This document shows positions 11,641 to 20,269 of a stretch of 64,000 nt of DNA, in pieces. The translations under genes were made by a program, and so were the position numbers. Positions within the stretch are counted from its first letter, which is position 1; each line of letters starts with the position of its first letter. Origin of the DNA: Oscillospiraceae bacterium (GTDB lineage: Bacteria; Bacillota; Clostridia; Oscillospirales; Ruminococcaceae); contig SVMZ01000004.1 of NCBI GenBank assembly GCA_015067185.1, positions 62,001 through 126,000 on the forward strand, given 5' to 3'. The notes under the pieces are model-generated. The model had not been told where the DNA came from. It made no database searches and saw only the letters and a list, made by a program, of their open reading frames with translations.

Positions 11641-12759
11641 TTATAATACTATCGTGTTCACTTTTTCTGTGATATTCAATCTGTCCGCATCACAGCAGGT
11701 GATGAAAACCTGATTTTTTTGGAAACTCCGCAAAACCACGGATCTTCTTCTGAAATCCAGCTCGCTTAGCACATCATCAAGAAGAACAATGGGAATATGT
11801 CCTGTTTTTATTTCCAGCAGTTTTGCTTCCGCCATTTTTAACGCAAGCACACAGCTTCTCTGCTGTCCCTGCGAACCAAACAATTTTGCTTCTTTTCCAT
11901 CAAGAGTCAGCTGCATTTCTGCTCTGTGAGGACCGCAAAGTGTTGTCTTATAACGGATTTCCCTTTCAAAATTCCGATCAATTTCTTCTTTCAATGCAGC
12001 TTTAATATCCTCTAATGCAGCCTCTTCACGGTTACCTCTCATGCCAATACCGCCGCTGTATTTAATACCAAGCTGTTCCTTTCCTCCGGAAAGTTCGCTG
12101 TAACAGGCTTTTGCCGCTTCGTAAAGCTCTTTGCACAACTCTTCTCTTGCAAAGGCAACCCGTGCCGCACATTCAACAAAACCTTCATTCCATGCAGTCA
12201 AATCCGATTCCTGCATGAATCCCTCTGCCACCTGTTTCAAAGCAGCGTTTCTTTGAAGAAGAATTCTTTTAAATCTTCTAAGCGTTATGATATATTCTGT
12301 GGATATCTGGCAGAGTAATGTATCTAAAAAACGTCTTCTGCTTTCCGGCGACCCTTTTACAATTTCCATATGAGACGGTGTAAAAGCCACGCAGCACAAA
12401 TTTCCCGCCATTTCCAACGGGCTTTTCAGAGGAATATCATTCAGCCATGCATTTCTTTTTTCCTCAATTTCAATCCGTGCTTCCTGTTTTCTTCCCAATG
12501 AATCAAAGCCGAGCTTTAATTCATTTTTCTTCTTCCCATATCTAATAAAATCGCTGTCTTTTGCAGGACGAAAGCTTTTTCCTCCCGTAAACAGCCAGAT
12601 ACTTTCGATGATGTTCGTTTTACCGGTTCCGTTCTCCCCGCATATAACGTTCACCCTTTCAAAATTCTCCAACTCAAGCCGTTCAAAGCTTCTGAAATCC
12701 ATTAGTGAAAGCCATTCTGCTCTCACCTCTGTCCGTTCCGCTTCAGAATAATCTCTCAT
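11641..12759 (-). CDS. recF: DNA replication and repair protein RecF
   Basis: SMC-like ATPase that loads RecA at single-strand gaps. 372 residues. Walker A is GENGTGKTN near residue 40, the ABC signature region is GSQGQQRSCVLALKMAE, and Walker B is VLLDDVLSELD. All three are intact. It follows the S4-domain gene (yaaA) and precedes remB, the standard dnaN-yaaA-recF-remB-gyrB order. Confidence 0.96.
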   Translation of the reverse strand: MRDYSEAERTEVRAEWLSLMDFRSFERLELENFERVNVICGENGTGKTNIIESIWLFTGGKSFRPAKDSDFIRYGKKKNELKLGFDSLGRKQEARIEIEEKRNAWLNDIPLKSPLEMAGNLCCVAFTPSHMEIVKGSPESRRRFLDTLLCQISTEYIITLRRFKRILLQRNAALKQVAEGFMQESDLTAWNEGFVECAARVAFAREELCKELYEAAKACYSELSGGKEQLGIKYSGGIGMRGNREEAALEDIKAALKEEIDRNFEREIRYKTTLCGPHRAEMQLTLDGKEAKLFGSQGQQRSCVLALKMAEAKLLEIKTGHIPIVLLDDVLSELDFRRRSVVLRSFQKNQVFITCCDADRLNITEKVNTIVL

Positions 12760-12818
12760 ATCTTTTTTCTCTATTATCGGTATCTTTTTCGTTATTCAAT
12801 CCGCATAAGAGAGTATTA

Positions 12819-13043
12819 TTACTTCTCTCCTTCCGATACTACGGAATACTCCTTGTCACTGCCGATTAATTTTACGGTATATCCCGGATAGAGTTTTTTT
12901 CCTCTCATCAGGCATACTTCCCCGTTAACCTCAACTTTTCCGTCCAAAATCAGTTCCTTCGCCTCTCCACCGGTCATAACGGCAGAAGCAAGTTTCAGAA
13001 AACTATCCAGTTTAATAAAGTCTGTATGTATTCTTATCTCCAT
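12819..13043 (-). CDS. yaaA: S4-domain RNA-binding protein YaaA
   Basis: 74 residues forming an S4 RNA-binding domain ([21 protein letters not shown], then [18 protein letters not shown]). The family lies between dnaN and recF in Bacillota and is implicated in ribosome assembly. The start MEIRIHTDF is chosen; a TTG codon at 13058 directly after the dnaN stop is possible. The gap after dnaN is 15 nt, so the two are probably cotranscribed. Confidence 0.88.
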   Translation of the reverse strand: MEIRIHTDFIKLDSFLKLASAVMTGGEAKELILDGKVEVNGEVCLMRGKKLYPGYTVKLIGSDKEYSVVSEGEK

Positions 13044-13058
13044 ATTTTCACCCGTCAA

Positions 13059-14174
13059 TCATCCTTTCAGTTTAACCGGAACAACCAGGAACAAGAAACT
13101 CTCCCCTTCCGGCGGAAGAATCTTTACGGGAGAAAGAGGTCCGTTTATAACAATTTTCACCTTATCGCAGTCAGCAGCTTTCAGTGCATCCAGCAGATAA
13201 TGATTGGAGAAGCCGACAGACACGTTGTTTCCTTCCAGCTTACATTCAATTTTATCAAATGCGCGACCTATCGTGGTAGTACAGGCAGAAGTAATATATC
13301 CATCTGAAAAATCCACCTTGATATGGCTGCGAAGTCTGTCATCAATGATCGGTGATGTTCTTTCCACCGATTCGATCATGTTTCTGGTTTCCACCTCAAC
13401 GGTCGTTGTACCGCCGGAGGGGATAGCCTTGTTATGATCAAGGAATTCTCCCTCCAAAAGTCTGGTTATTACATTATATTCCTTGATTTCGAAAATAATA
13501 TGCCTTTTGGTTACCCGAAGCGTAATGTCATCATCCTCGCCGGAAATCATTCTGCTGATTTCAGAAAGGGCACGACCGGGAACAATAAAGGTACTTTCTC
13601 CTTTATATTCCACATTCTCTTTTCTTACAGCCAGACGGTATCCGTCAAGAGAAACCATCGTCAGCAAACCATTGCTGAATATGAATTTAACACCGGTGAG
13701 AGCCGGTCTTGTATCAATGGTGGCAACAGCAAACAAAGTTTGGGAAATCATTCCTTTCAGCGTACCGCTGTTAAGAATGATTTCACTTTCTGTGTCAGAA
13801 TCACCGGGCAGTTGAGGGTAGTCTCTGGCACTCATGCCAAGAATGCTATATTCCGTACTTCCACATTTGATCTCTACAATATTTTTATCGTTGGTAGAGA
13901 GTGTGATGGTGCCTGAAGGCATATTTCTGAGAATATCCGAGAAAAGCTTGGCATTAATTACAATGTCTCCACTTTCTGCAACATTGCAGGCTGCTTCTGC
14001 GGTAATTCCTATTTCCAGATTATAACCGGATATTTTTATGTTTCCGCCAAGCTCTTTTTTATCAGCGGAAAGAAGGATCCCTTCCAGGGCCGGTGTAGCC
14101 ATTTTACCGGATACGGCACGGGAAGCATTGGAGACCATTTCGTAAAGAGATTGTTTTTCGCAATGTATAATCAA
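13059..14174 (-). CDS. dnaN: DNA polymerase III beta sliding clamp
   Basis: Ring-shaped processivity factor of the replicative polymerase. 371 residues with three repeated clamp domains. Recognisable segments are GMSARDYPQLPG at the end of domain 1 and a C-terminal region with IVINGPLSPVKILP, corresponding to the clamp C-terminal pocket. It is separated from dnaA by 354 nt of repeat-rich DNA. It heads the run dnaN-yaaA-recF-remB-gyrB-gyrA. Confidence 0.97.
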   Translation of the reverse strand: MIIHCEKQSLYEMVSNASRAVSGKMATPALEGILLSADKKELGGNIKISGYNLEIGITAEAACNVAESGDIVINAKLFSDILRNMPSGTITLSTNDKNIVEIKCGSTEYSILGMSARDYPQLPGDSDTESEIILNSGTLKGMISQTLFAVATIDTRPALTGVKFIFSNGLLTMVSLDGYRLAVRKENVEYKGESTFIVPGRALSEISRMISGEDDDITLRVTKRHIIFEIKEYNVITRLLEGEFLDHNKAIPSGGTTTVEVETRNMIESVERTSPIIDDRLRSHIKVDFSDGYITSACTTTIGRAFDKIECKLEGNNVSVGFSNHYLLDALKAADCDKVKIVINGPLSPVKILPPEGESFLFLVVPVKLKG

Positions 14175-14528
14175 AACAGATACACTCCTTTATTGTGTGG
14201 CATAAGCGCAGCTTTTAACATTTCTTTTGTATGGGAAAAAAAGAATATATTATAATATTAAATTTCCAGCAGCAGTAGTAGGGAGGGTTGAAATGTTAAA
14301 AGTTCGAAAAAATCGCTTATTTAGATGAAAAAGTGAAACGAACAGCTGTGGAAAAAAATCTGCCAAAATGTTAAAATGTTGAAAGCAATATTGGTTTTAA
14401 CGTTTTTCAACAGTACTCAACGTTGAAAAATAAAAAGAGCGTTGAAAAGATATAAGATTGTATTATTTTTTTCAACATTTAACATGAGTGTGGAATGTTA
14501 AAAAAACATCCCTGTGGAAAAGATAAAT
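14175..14528. other. dnaA-dnaN intergenic region with DnaA-box-like repeats, candidate oriC half
   Basis: This gene-free stretch of 354 nt is AT-rich. It contains exact TGTGGAAAA at 14347-14355 and 14513-14521. It also holds multiple one-off relatives such as GTTGAAAA or its complement near 14377, 14403, 14422, 14440 and 14469. TGTGGAAAA differs from the standard DnaA box complement TGTGGATAA by one base. In many Bacillota the dnaA-dnaN gap is one half of a bipartite oriC. The origin role is inferred. Confidence 0.7.
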
Positions 14529-15851
14529 TTAATTACCGTTAATATTGCGGATAATATCATTGACCAGTTCACGATAAGAGGAATCTGTTTCCATTTTACG
14601 TTCCACTTCTTTGAGTGCATATACGACAGTGGAATGGTCACGTCCGGCAAATTCCTCGCCTATAGAGGCAGTGGACATCTGTGTAATTTCCTTGATAACG
14701 TGCATTGCGGTCTGACGGGCCTGAGAGACAAGCTGTGTACGTTTGGTAGAGCGGATATCTTCCTGGCTGACGTTGAAATTGCGGGCTACTTCAAGAATGA
14801 TCTTTTCGACAGTAACAGGTACAGGCTGGCTGTCTGAGAGGATATCCTTAATTGATTTTTGAGCAAGGGTGATGGAAGATGGTGTTCCCAGAGAGCGGTA
14901 AGCTTCTAACTTTTTGACAACACCTTCCAGCTGACGAATATTGGTCTTCAGTCTGGTAGCTATGTATTCTGCCACATCCTCCGGAATATCCATTCCAAGC
15001 AGTTCTGCTTTTCGGTGAATAATAGCCATACGGGTTTCAAAATCAGGCGGCTGAATATCTGCGATCAAGCCGGATTCAAAGCGGGTCCTGAGCCTGTCCT
15101 CCAATGTTCTGATCTCTTTCGGCGGTCTATCGGAGGCAAGAACGATTTGCTTCTTTGATTCATAAAGGCTGTTGAAGGTATGGAAAAATTCCTCCTGTGT
15201 ACTTTCACGGCCTCCTATAAACTGAATGTCATCAACCAGCAAGACATCCGCCTTACGGTATTTATTTCTGAATTCACTGCGGGTATCTTTACCGATGGCT
15301 TCAATCAGTTCATTGGTAAAATCTTCACCTTTGATGTAGCAGATATTCATGGAAGGATATTTTTCGGAAATTTCATTGACAATAGCATACATAAGGTGGG
15401 TTTTTCCCAGTCCTGAGTTTCCGTGGATAAACAGAGGGTTATAGCTGCCTGCCGGTTTTGCGGCTACTGCCATGGCTGCTGCGTGAGCAAATTTGTTGGA
15501 AGAACCGACAATGTAGGTGGAAAAGGTATACTCATACTCTCCGTGGTCTTCAGAGGACTTATGTGGCTTTTTTTCTTCGGATTCCTGCGTAGAATCCACG
15601 GAAGTTTCACAATCGATTCTTACCTGCACCTCAAAACCGAAAACAGAAGTAAAAGCTTCCTTGATCAGTGATAAAAAGTCAGGCTGAATAATAACAGAAT
15701 GGAAAAATTTGTTTTCCGTGGAAAGGACTACGACACCGGCTTCAATACCGACAGGTTTTATTTTGGTGAACCAGGCGTTGTAGGTGACAGGGGAAATTTT
15801 TCCCTGGCAATACTCCATTGTAGCGTTGAAAGCATCTAAGAAGGACTCCAT
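14529..15851 (-). CDS. dnaA: Chromosomal replication initiator DnaA
   Basis: AAA+ initiator that binds DnaA boxes and opens oriC. 440 residues. Domain I is at the N-terminus, followed by a short acidic linker (QESEEKKPHKSSEDHGE). The AAA+ domain carries Walker A GNSGLGKTH and Walker B VLLVDDIQF. The C-terminal DNA-binding signature GRDHSTVVYA contacts the box. A strong promoter lies about 120 nt upstream, and box-like motifs lie on both sides of the gene, so autoregulation is likely. Confidence 0.98.
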   Translation of the reverse strand: MESFLDAFNATMEYCQGKISPVTYNAWFTKIKPVGIEAGVVVLSTENKFFHSVIIQPDFLSLIKEAFTSVFGFEVQVRIDCETSVDSTQESEEKKPHKSSEDHGEYEYTFSTYIVGSSNKFAHAAAMAVAAKPAGSYNPLFIHGNSGLGKTHLMYAIVNEISEKYPSMNICYIKGEDFTNELIEAIGKDTRSEFRNKYRKADVLLVDDIQFIGGRESTQEEFFHTFNSLYESKKQIVLASDRPPKEIRTLEDRLRTRFESGLIADIQPPDFETRMAIIHRKAELLGMDIPEDVAEYIATRLKTNIRQLEGVVKKLEAYRSLGTPSSITLAQKSIKDILSDSQPVPVTVEKIILEVARNFNVSQEDIRSTKRTQLVSQARQTAMHVIKEITQMSTASIGEEFAGRDHSTVVYALKEVERKMETDSSYRELVNDIIRNINGN

Positions 15852-15973
15852 AAAACATCACCTTATCTATAAACTTGTGCGCGGTGGAAAAGTTGTTGAA
15901 ATTGTGGAAAACCTATGTGAATAAAATTGGAGAATAAACTTTTCCACGCACTTTTAACATGGATTGTTTAAAT

Positions 15974-16002
15974 ATTATAACATATAAAATTAAGAATTTC
16001 AA
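15974..16002 (-). promoter_or_regulatory. Sigma-A promoter of dnaA
   Basis: On the minus strand, -35 TTGAAA (15997-16002) and -10 TATAAT (15974-15979) are separated by exactly 17 nt and point at dnaA. The box-like motifs at 15883-15948 lie in the leader between this promoter and the start codon. Confidence 0.75.
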
Positions 16003-16121
16003 CCTGTAAATGGAATATATAATATAATAGTATATATAGAAGATTTTTACCTCCTTGAATTAAAAAAAAGGGAACAGCTTACCTGAATAAGAAAGGAGAA
16101 AAGAAATAACGGGGCAATCTC

Positions 16122-16150
16122 TTGTAAAAAGAATAAAGAATTGATATAAT
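16122..16150 (+). promoter_or_regulatory. Sigma-A promoter of parA-parB
   Basis: -35 TTGTAA (16122-16127) and -10 TATAAT (16145-16150) with a 17-nt spacer, about 30 nt before the parA ATG. Confidence 0.7.
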
Positions 16151-16180
16151 ATTATAAGACTGATTTTTGGAGAACGAAAA

Positions 16181-16939
16181 ATGGGAAAGATTATTGCTGT
16201 TGCAAATCAAAAAGGCGGAGTCGGTAAAACGACAACAGTAGTCAACCTTGCTGCTGCTGTAGGATCCAAAGGAAAAAAAGTACTTGTTGTGGATTTTGAT
16301 CCCCAGGGAAATGCAACAAGTGGATTTGGAATTAATAAAAGAGGGATCAGAGCAACGGTATACGAAGTACTGACAGGTAAGTATAAATTTGACGAAGCCT
16401 GTGTTAAAACTGCGTTTAAGAACACAGATGTACTTCCCTCCAATATCAATCTGGCCGCTACCGAAATTGAATTGGTAGATGCGGAAAACAGGGCGATGGC
16501 GCTGAAGAAGGTGTTGGCTGCGGTAAGGGAAAGGTATGACTATATCTTTATTGACTGCCCTCCCTCTTTGGGATTGCTCACATTAAATGCACTAAGTGCC
16601 TGCGACAGTCTGTTGATTCCGATCCAGTGCGAATATTACGCCTTGGAAGGACTTTCCCAGCTGATGACAACGGTCAGGCAAATTAAAAAGCTGTATAATT
16701 CCCATATTGAGATTGAAGGCGTTCTTTTTACGATGTATGATGCCAGACTTAATCTGACACTTCAGGTAGTAAATGAGGTGAAAAAATATTTTCCGCAGAA
16801 AATATTCAGCACCGTTATCCCGAGAAACGTCAAACTTTCGGAGGCACCCAGTTTTGGCTGTCCTGTTATGTATCATGACGGATCTTCAAAGGGATCCAAT
16901 GCCTATCTGGAACTTGCTGAGGAACTGATAAAAAGATAA
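16181..16939 (+). CDS. parA: Chromosome partitioning ATPase ParA (Soj)
   Basis: Deviant Walker ATPase that acts with ParB on origin segregation and, in B. subtilis, on DnaA activity. 252 residues. The deviant Walker A KGGVGKTTTVVNLAAA is at the N-terminus, the second motif is VVDFDPQGNATSGFG, and Walker B is YIFIDCPPSLGLLTLNAL. It sits directly beside dnaA in divergent orientation, and parB follows on the same strand. Confidence 0.95.
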   Translation: MGKIIAVANQKGGVGKTTTVVNLAAAVGSKGKKVLVVDFDPQGNATSGFGINKRGIRATVYEVLTGKYKFDEACVKTAFKNTDVLPSNINLAATEIELVDAENRAMALKKVLAAVRERYDYIFIDCPPSLGLLTLNALSACDSLLIPIQCEYYALEGLSQLMTTVRQIKKLYNSHIEIEGVLFTMYDARLNLTLQVVNEVKKYFPQKIFSTVIPRNVKLSEAPSFGCPVMYHDGSSKGSNAYLELAEELIKR

Positions 16940-16974
16940 AAGTTTTGAAAATGGATAGATTCGGAGGAAGAAGG

Positions 16975-17877
16975 ATGGCAAAGAAGCAGAGTGGATTAGG
17001 AAAAGGATTGGAAGCGCTTTTCGCTGATAATTCTCAGGAAGAGCAGAGAGTTGAGAATATAAGAATAACTGATGTAGAGCCGAACCGAGATCAGCCGCGT
17101 AAAAATTTTGACGAAGCAGCATTGGAAGAATTGGCCGAATCCATTCGTCAACACGGTGTGATTCAACCAATCCTGGTCCGCCCTGTTATGGATGGCAGTT
17201 ATGTGATTGTAGCGGGAGAACGCAGATGGCGGGCAGCAAGAATTGCGGGACTGGAAGAGGTACCTGTCATTGTCAGAGATATGGATGATGAACAGGCGGC
17301 TCAGCTGGCTCTGATTGAAAACCTTCAGAGAGAGGATCTTAATCCGATGGAGGAAGCTTTTGCCATTCGTCAGTTGATGAATGTCTACGGGTTCTCTCAG
17401 GAACAGGTGGCGGAGAAAATTGGAAAATCCCGTTCAGATGTAGCTAACAAACTGAGGTTGCTGGGGCTGCCGGAAGAGATCGGCGGATATGTGGCACAGG
17501 GAAAAATATCCGCTGGACATGCAAGGGCACTTCTTGCTGTTGAAGATGAGAAAAAACGCAGTGAACTGGTGAAAGAGATCCTGGAAGGCAGGATAACGGT
17601 GCGCGCCGTAGAAAATGCCGCTAAAAATACCAAAGAAGAAAAGAAGAAAAACGGGAGCGGCAAAAAAGCTTCCTGGGAAACCCACACAGCGGAAAATGAT
17701 AAAGATGGTTTGATGCCGCTGGGTGAAAGCTTTTTTAATGAAATGGAGCTTGCGCTGACACAGGAGCTGCACCGTAAAGTAAAAATCAGTCACGGGCAAA
17801 ATGGAAAAGGCAGCATTGAGATAGAATTTTACAACAGAGAAGAGCTGACACAGCTTGCAAAAAAGCTTTCTCGATGA
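16975..17877 (+). CDS. parB: Chromosome partitioning protein ParB (Spo0J)
   Basis: CTP-dependent DNA clamp that loads at parS and recruits SMC. About 300 residues. It starts with the typical GLGKGLEALFADN, then VEPNRDQPRKNFDE, the arginine patch GERRWRAARIAG and the helix-turn-helix EQVAEKIGKSRSDVANKLRLL. A lysine-rich linker near residue 220 precedes the C-terminal dimer domain. The start MAKKQSGLG is supported by GGAGG 9 nt upstream; an in-frame codon at 16945 is less likely. Two perfect parS sites are at 2772 and 6566. Confidence 0.95.
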   Translation: MAKKQSGLGKGLEALFADNSQEEQRVENIRITDVEPNRDQPRKNFDEAALEELAESIRQHGVIQPILVRPVMDGSYVIVAGERRWRAARIAGLEEVPVIVRDMDDEQAAQLALIENLQREDLNPMEEAFAIRQLMNVYGFSQEQVAEKIGKSRSDVANKLRLLGLPEEIGGYVAQGKISAGHARALLAVEDEKKRSELVKEILEGRITVRAVENAAKNTKEEKKKNGSGKKASWETHTAENDKDGLMPLGESFFNEMELALTQELHRKVKISHGQNGKGSIEIEFYNREELTQLAKKLSR

Positions 17878-17925
17878 GAAAATGTTTAAAAAAAGAGTTT
17901 TTTCAAGAGGAATTTAATAAAAGGC

Positions 17926-17955
17926 TTGACAGAACCGCTTTTTATAGGCTATACT
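17926..17955 (+). promoter_or_regulatory. Sigma-A promoter of rpmH-rnpA
   Basis: Perfect -35 TTGACA (17926-17931) and -10 TATACT (17950-17955) with an 18-nt spacer. It gives an rpmH leader of about 145 nt, which contains the inverted repeat CGGCGTAAT (18038-18046) / ATTACGCCG (18071-18079). Confidence 0.8.
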
Positions 17956-18104
17956 AATACATTGCAAGGGATTTTTATCCCCTGCTTTGTTGAGGACTGA
18001 ATTTTTAAAAGTGATGTCCTGAAAAATATTGAGATTACGGCGTAATATTTACGCTTGTATCTGATAAATGATTACGCCGAAAACCGGCACGGAGGTTAGT
18101 TGAA

Positions 18105-18239
18105 ATGAAAAGGACTTATCAGCCCAAAAAGCTTCAGAGAAAAAAAGAACACGGTTTTATGAAGCGCATGGCAACCAAAAACGGACGTAAGGTTCTTGCT
18201 CGCCGCAGAGCAAAGGGAAGAGCTTCTCTTACTGCCTGA
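18105..18239 (+). CDS. rpmH: 50S ribosomal protein L34
   Basis: 44-residue, strongly basic ribosomal protein. It reads [20 protein letters not shown] and ends in KGRASLTA, typical of bacterial L34. GGAGG lies 9 nt before the ATG. It opens the conserved rpmH-rnpA-yidD-yidC-jag run. Confidence 0.97.
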   Translation: MKRTYQPKKLQRKKEHGFMKRMATKNGRKVLARRRAKGRASLTA

Positions 18240-18448
18240 GCAGAAACGAAATGCAGATAAAGCCGGATATCACGGAATAGAGGTTGGAAATGCGAGCACA
18301 TTTGTCGGTTCTTAATTTCTGACCTCAAATTTCTGTAACCATGTTTGTTGTAGTTTGCAAGCAGCGTCTGTCAGGTGGACAGTGGGTTTTATCTGTGAGT
18401 GAAAGATCTGAGGTTTGAGAAGGCAAAAACCGATTGGAGAGTGAGATC

Positions 18449-18856
18449 ATGCCGAAGATCGGATCCACTGTTTCTATTACCAGAAACGGTGATTTTTCGC
18501 GTGCATATCGCAGCGCAAAAACAGAGATGCACCCATTGGCGGTGGTATATGTCAGACGTAATAAACTCAAATGCAAACGTCTTGGTATAACCACCAGCAA
18601 AAAGATAGGTGGTGCAGTAAAAAGGAACCGCGCAAGAAGAATTATTCGCGCGGCATTTGCTGCTGTAGAGCCGGATATTTTGCCGGGTTGGGATATTGTT
18701 ATTGTAGCAAGAACAAAAACTACCTTTGCAAAATCCACGGCATTGGAACCGGTACTCAGAAAACAGCTTACAAAGCTTGGTGTCGTTAATACAGTAAAAA
18801 AGAATCCGCCCATTGAGAGCGGGGATCATGCAGAAAAATCCCCGGAAAGAAAATGA
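18449..18856 (+). CDS. rnpA: Ribonuclease P protein component
   Basis: Protein subunit of RNase P, which matures tRNA 5' ends. 135 residues, slightly long for the family because of a tail rich in Pro, Glu and Lys. The RNR signature appears as [17 protein letters not shown]. The N-terminus has the aromatic substrate-binding cleft region ([12 protein letters not shown]). The start MPKIGSTV has GGAGAG upstream. It overlaps yidD by the ATGA junction. The 209-nt gap after rpmH shows no clear structure. Confidence 0.95.
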   Translation: MPKIGSTVSITRNGDFSRAYRSAKTEMHPLAVVYVRRNKLKCKRLGITTSKKIGGAVKRNRARRIIRAAFAAVEPDILPGWDIVIVARTKTTFAKSTALEPVLRKQLTKLGVVNTVKKNPPIESGDHAEKSPERK

Positions 18857-19107
18857 AAAAAATATTCATAGTCTTGATCAGATTCTATCAACTTGCAATT
18901 TCTCCCCTTTTCCCCCCAGCATGCAGATATTATCCCACGTGCTCATCCTATACGATTGATGCAATAAAAAAGTTTGGTGCTTTTAAAGGGAGTATAATGG
19001 GAGCGGCTAGAATATTGAGATGCAATCCGTTGTGTAAGGGCGGATACGATCCCGTTCCGGATAAATTTACGCTGAAAAGATGGAAACCGGATGAATTGAA
19101 AAATTGA
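18853..19107 (+). CDS. yidD: Membrane protein insertion efficiency factor YidD
   Basis: 84 residues matching the YidD family, a small membrane-associated protein thought to help YidC-dependent insertion. Conserved cysteine-bearing segments are visible: [15 protein letters not shown] and [14 protein letters not shown]. The ATG overlaps the rnpA stop (ATGA), so it is translationally coupled. It stands between rnpA and yidC as in most bacteria. Confidence 0.93.
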   Translation: MKKIFIVLIRFYQLAISPLFPPACRYYPTCSSYTIDAIKKFGAFKGSIMGAARILRCNPLCKGGYDPVPDKFTLKRWKPDELKN

Positions 19108-19168
19108 CACCAGATATCGTAGGAAGGACTAAAAAAGCAACAGCAAGAACAGGAGGAAAAAAAGCCAA

Positions 19169-20230
19169 ATGGGCAATATTATCGGTTATCCTCTCGGATG
19201 GATTATGTGGGCGCTTTATCAGGTGGTAAGAAACTACGGCGTTGCACTGGTACTCTTTACTCTGGTACTTAAAATAATAATGTTTCCGCTTTCTGTGAAA
19301 CAGCAGAAATCCAATGCAAAAATGTCTCTGATGAATCCGAAGCTTCAGGAGCTTCAGAAGAGATATGCAAATGACAAAACCAAACTGAACGAAGAGATGT
19401 CCAAGCTTTATCAGGAGGAAAAATATAATCCTCTCAGCGGATGTCTCCCCATGCTTTTGCAGTTTGTTGTATTGTTCGGTCTGATTGATGTTATCTACAA
19501 TCCGCTTGAACATATTCTTCGTTTTTCCAAGGAGACGATCGAGCAGGCAACAGAAATCATGTCCGGAATATCCACATCCATGGCAACAGCCAGCCAGCAG
19601 CTTGCCATTATTGCTGCGGTAAAAGCTGACTCTTCCGCATTTGCAGCACTGGGCACCGAGTTTATAGATAAGGTTGTCAATTTCAACCTTAATTTCCTTG
19701 GTCTCAACCTTGGAGAAATGCCGTCCTGGTCTTGGCCGATCATTCTCGTGCCTCTGCTTTCCGGTATTACTTCTTTGGGCCATTCCATTTATACAATGAT
19801 TTCCCAGAAGAAAACCTCACCCAACGGACAGGATCCCTCCGGCGGCGGTATGATGAAGGGTATGATGTATATTATGCCTCTCTTCTCTTTCTTCTTTGCC
19901 ATGAAGGTTCCCGCAGGTGTAGGTATCTACTGGACCGTTTCCAACGTTCTTTCTCTGATCCAGTCTTTCTATCTCAACTGGAAGTATAATCCGAAAGAGA
20001 TGGTGGAGAAGATGAAAGCTCTGGAAGAAGAGCAGAAGAAGATTAAGAAAGAGTCCCGCCAGGAAATGAAGGAAAAGAAGGAACAGGGACAAGAGATTCC
20101 ACAGGAACTGGAACAGAAGGCATTGACCGCTAAAGAGATAAACAGACGGAAGCTTGCCGAAGCAAGACGCAGAGATGCTGAGAAATACGGCGAAGAATAC
20201 GTTGAAGTTACTGATGACGATTTGATTTAA
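19169..20230 (+). CDS. yidC: Membrane protein insertase YidC/Oxa1
   Basis: Inserts and folds membrane proteins, alone or with Sec. 353 residues of the Gram-positive type, without a large extracellular domain. A first hydrophobic segment (VALVLFTLVLKIIMFPLSV) is followed by a cytoplasmic helical hairpin (QQKSNAKMSLMNPKLQELQ) and further membrane spans. The C-terminal tail is long, charged and helical from about residue 275, a region that can bind ribosomes. AGGAGG precedes the ATG. Confidence 0.95.
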   Translation: MGNIIGYPLGWIMWALYQVVRNYGVALVLFTLVLKIIMFPLSVKQQKSNAKMSLMNPKLQELQKRYANDKTKLNEEMSKLYQEEKYNPLSGCLPMLLQFVVLFGLIDVIYNPLEHILRFSKETIEQATEIMSGISTSMATASQQLAIIAAVKADSSAFAALGTEFIDKVVNFNLNFLGLNLGEMPSWSWPIILVPLLSGITSLGHSIYTMISQKKTSPNGQDPSGGGMMKGMMYIMPLFSFFFAMKVPAGVGIYWTVSNVLSLIQSFYLNWKYNPKEMVEKMKALEEEQKKIKKESRQEMKEKKEQGQEIPQELEQKALTAKEINRRKLAEARRRDAEKYGEEYVEVTDDDLI

Positions 20231-20269
20231 CTTTTGATCCGAACAAAAATTTGATAGGAGGAATTTTGC

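Larger units (their letters stand above)
15852..16180. other. Upstream dnaA region: DnaA-box-like motifs and AT-rich DNA, candidate oriC half
   Basis: The 329-nt gap between divergent dnaA and parA. Box-like 9-mers are GGTGGAAAA (15883-15891), TGTGGAAAA (15903-15911) and the inverse TTTTCCACG (15940-15948). They are followed toward parA by a very AT-rich stretch (15966-16045) that could serve as an unwinding element. The dnaA and parA promoters also lie here. The origin role is inferred from position and motifs. Confidence 0.7.
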
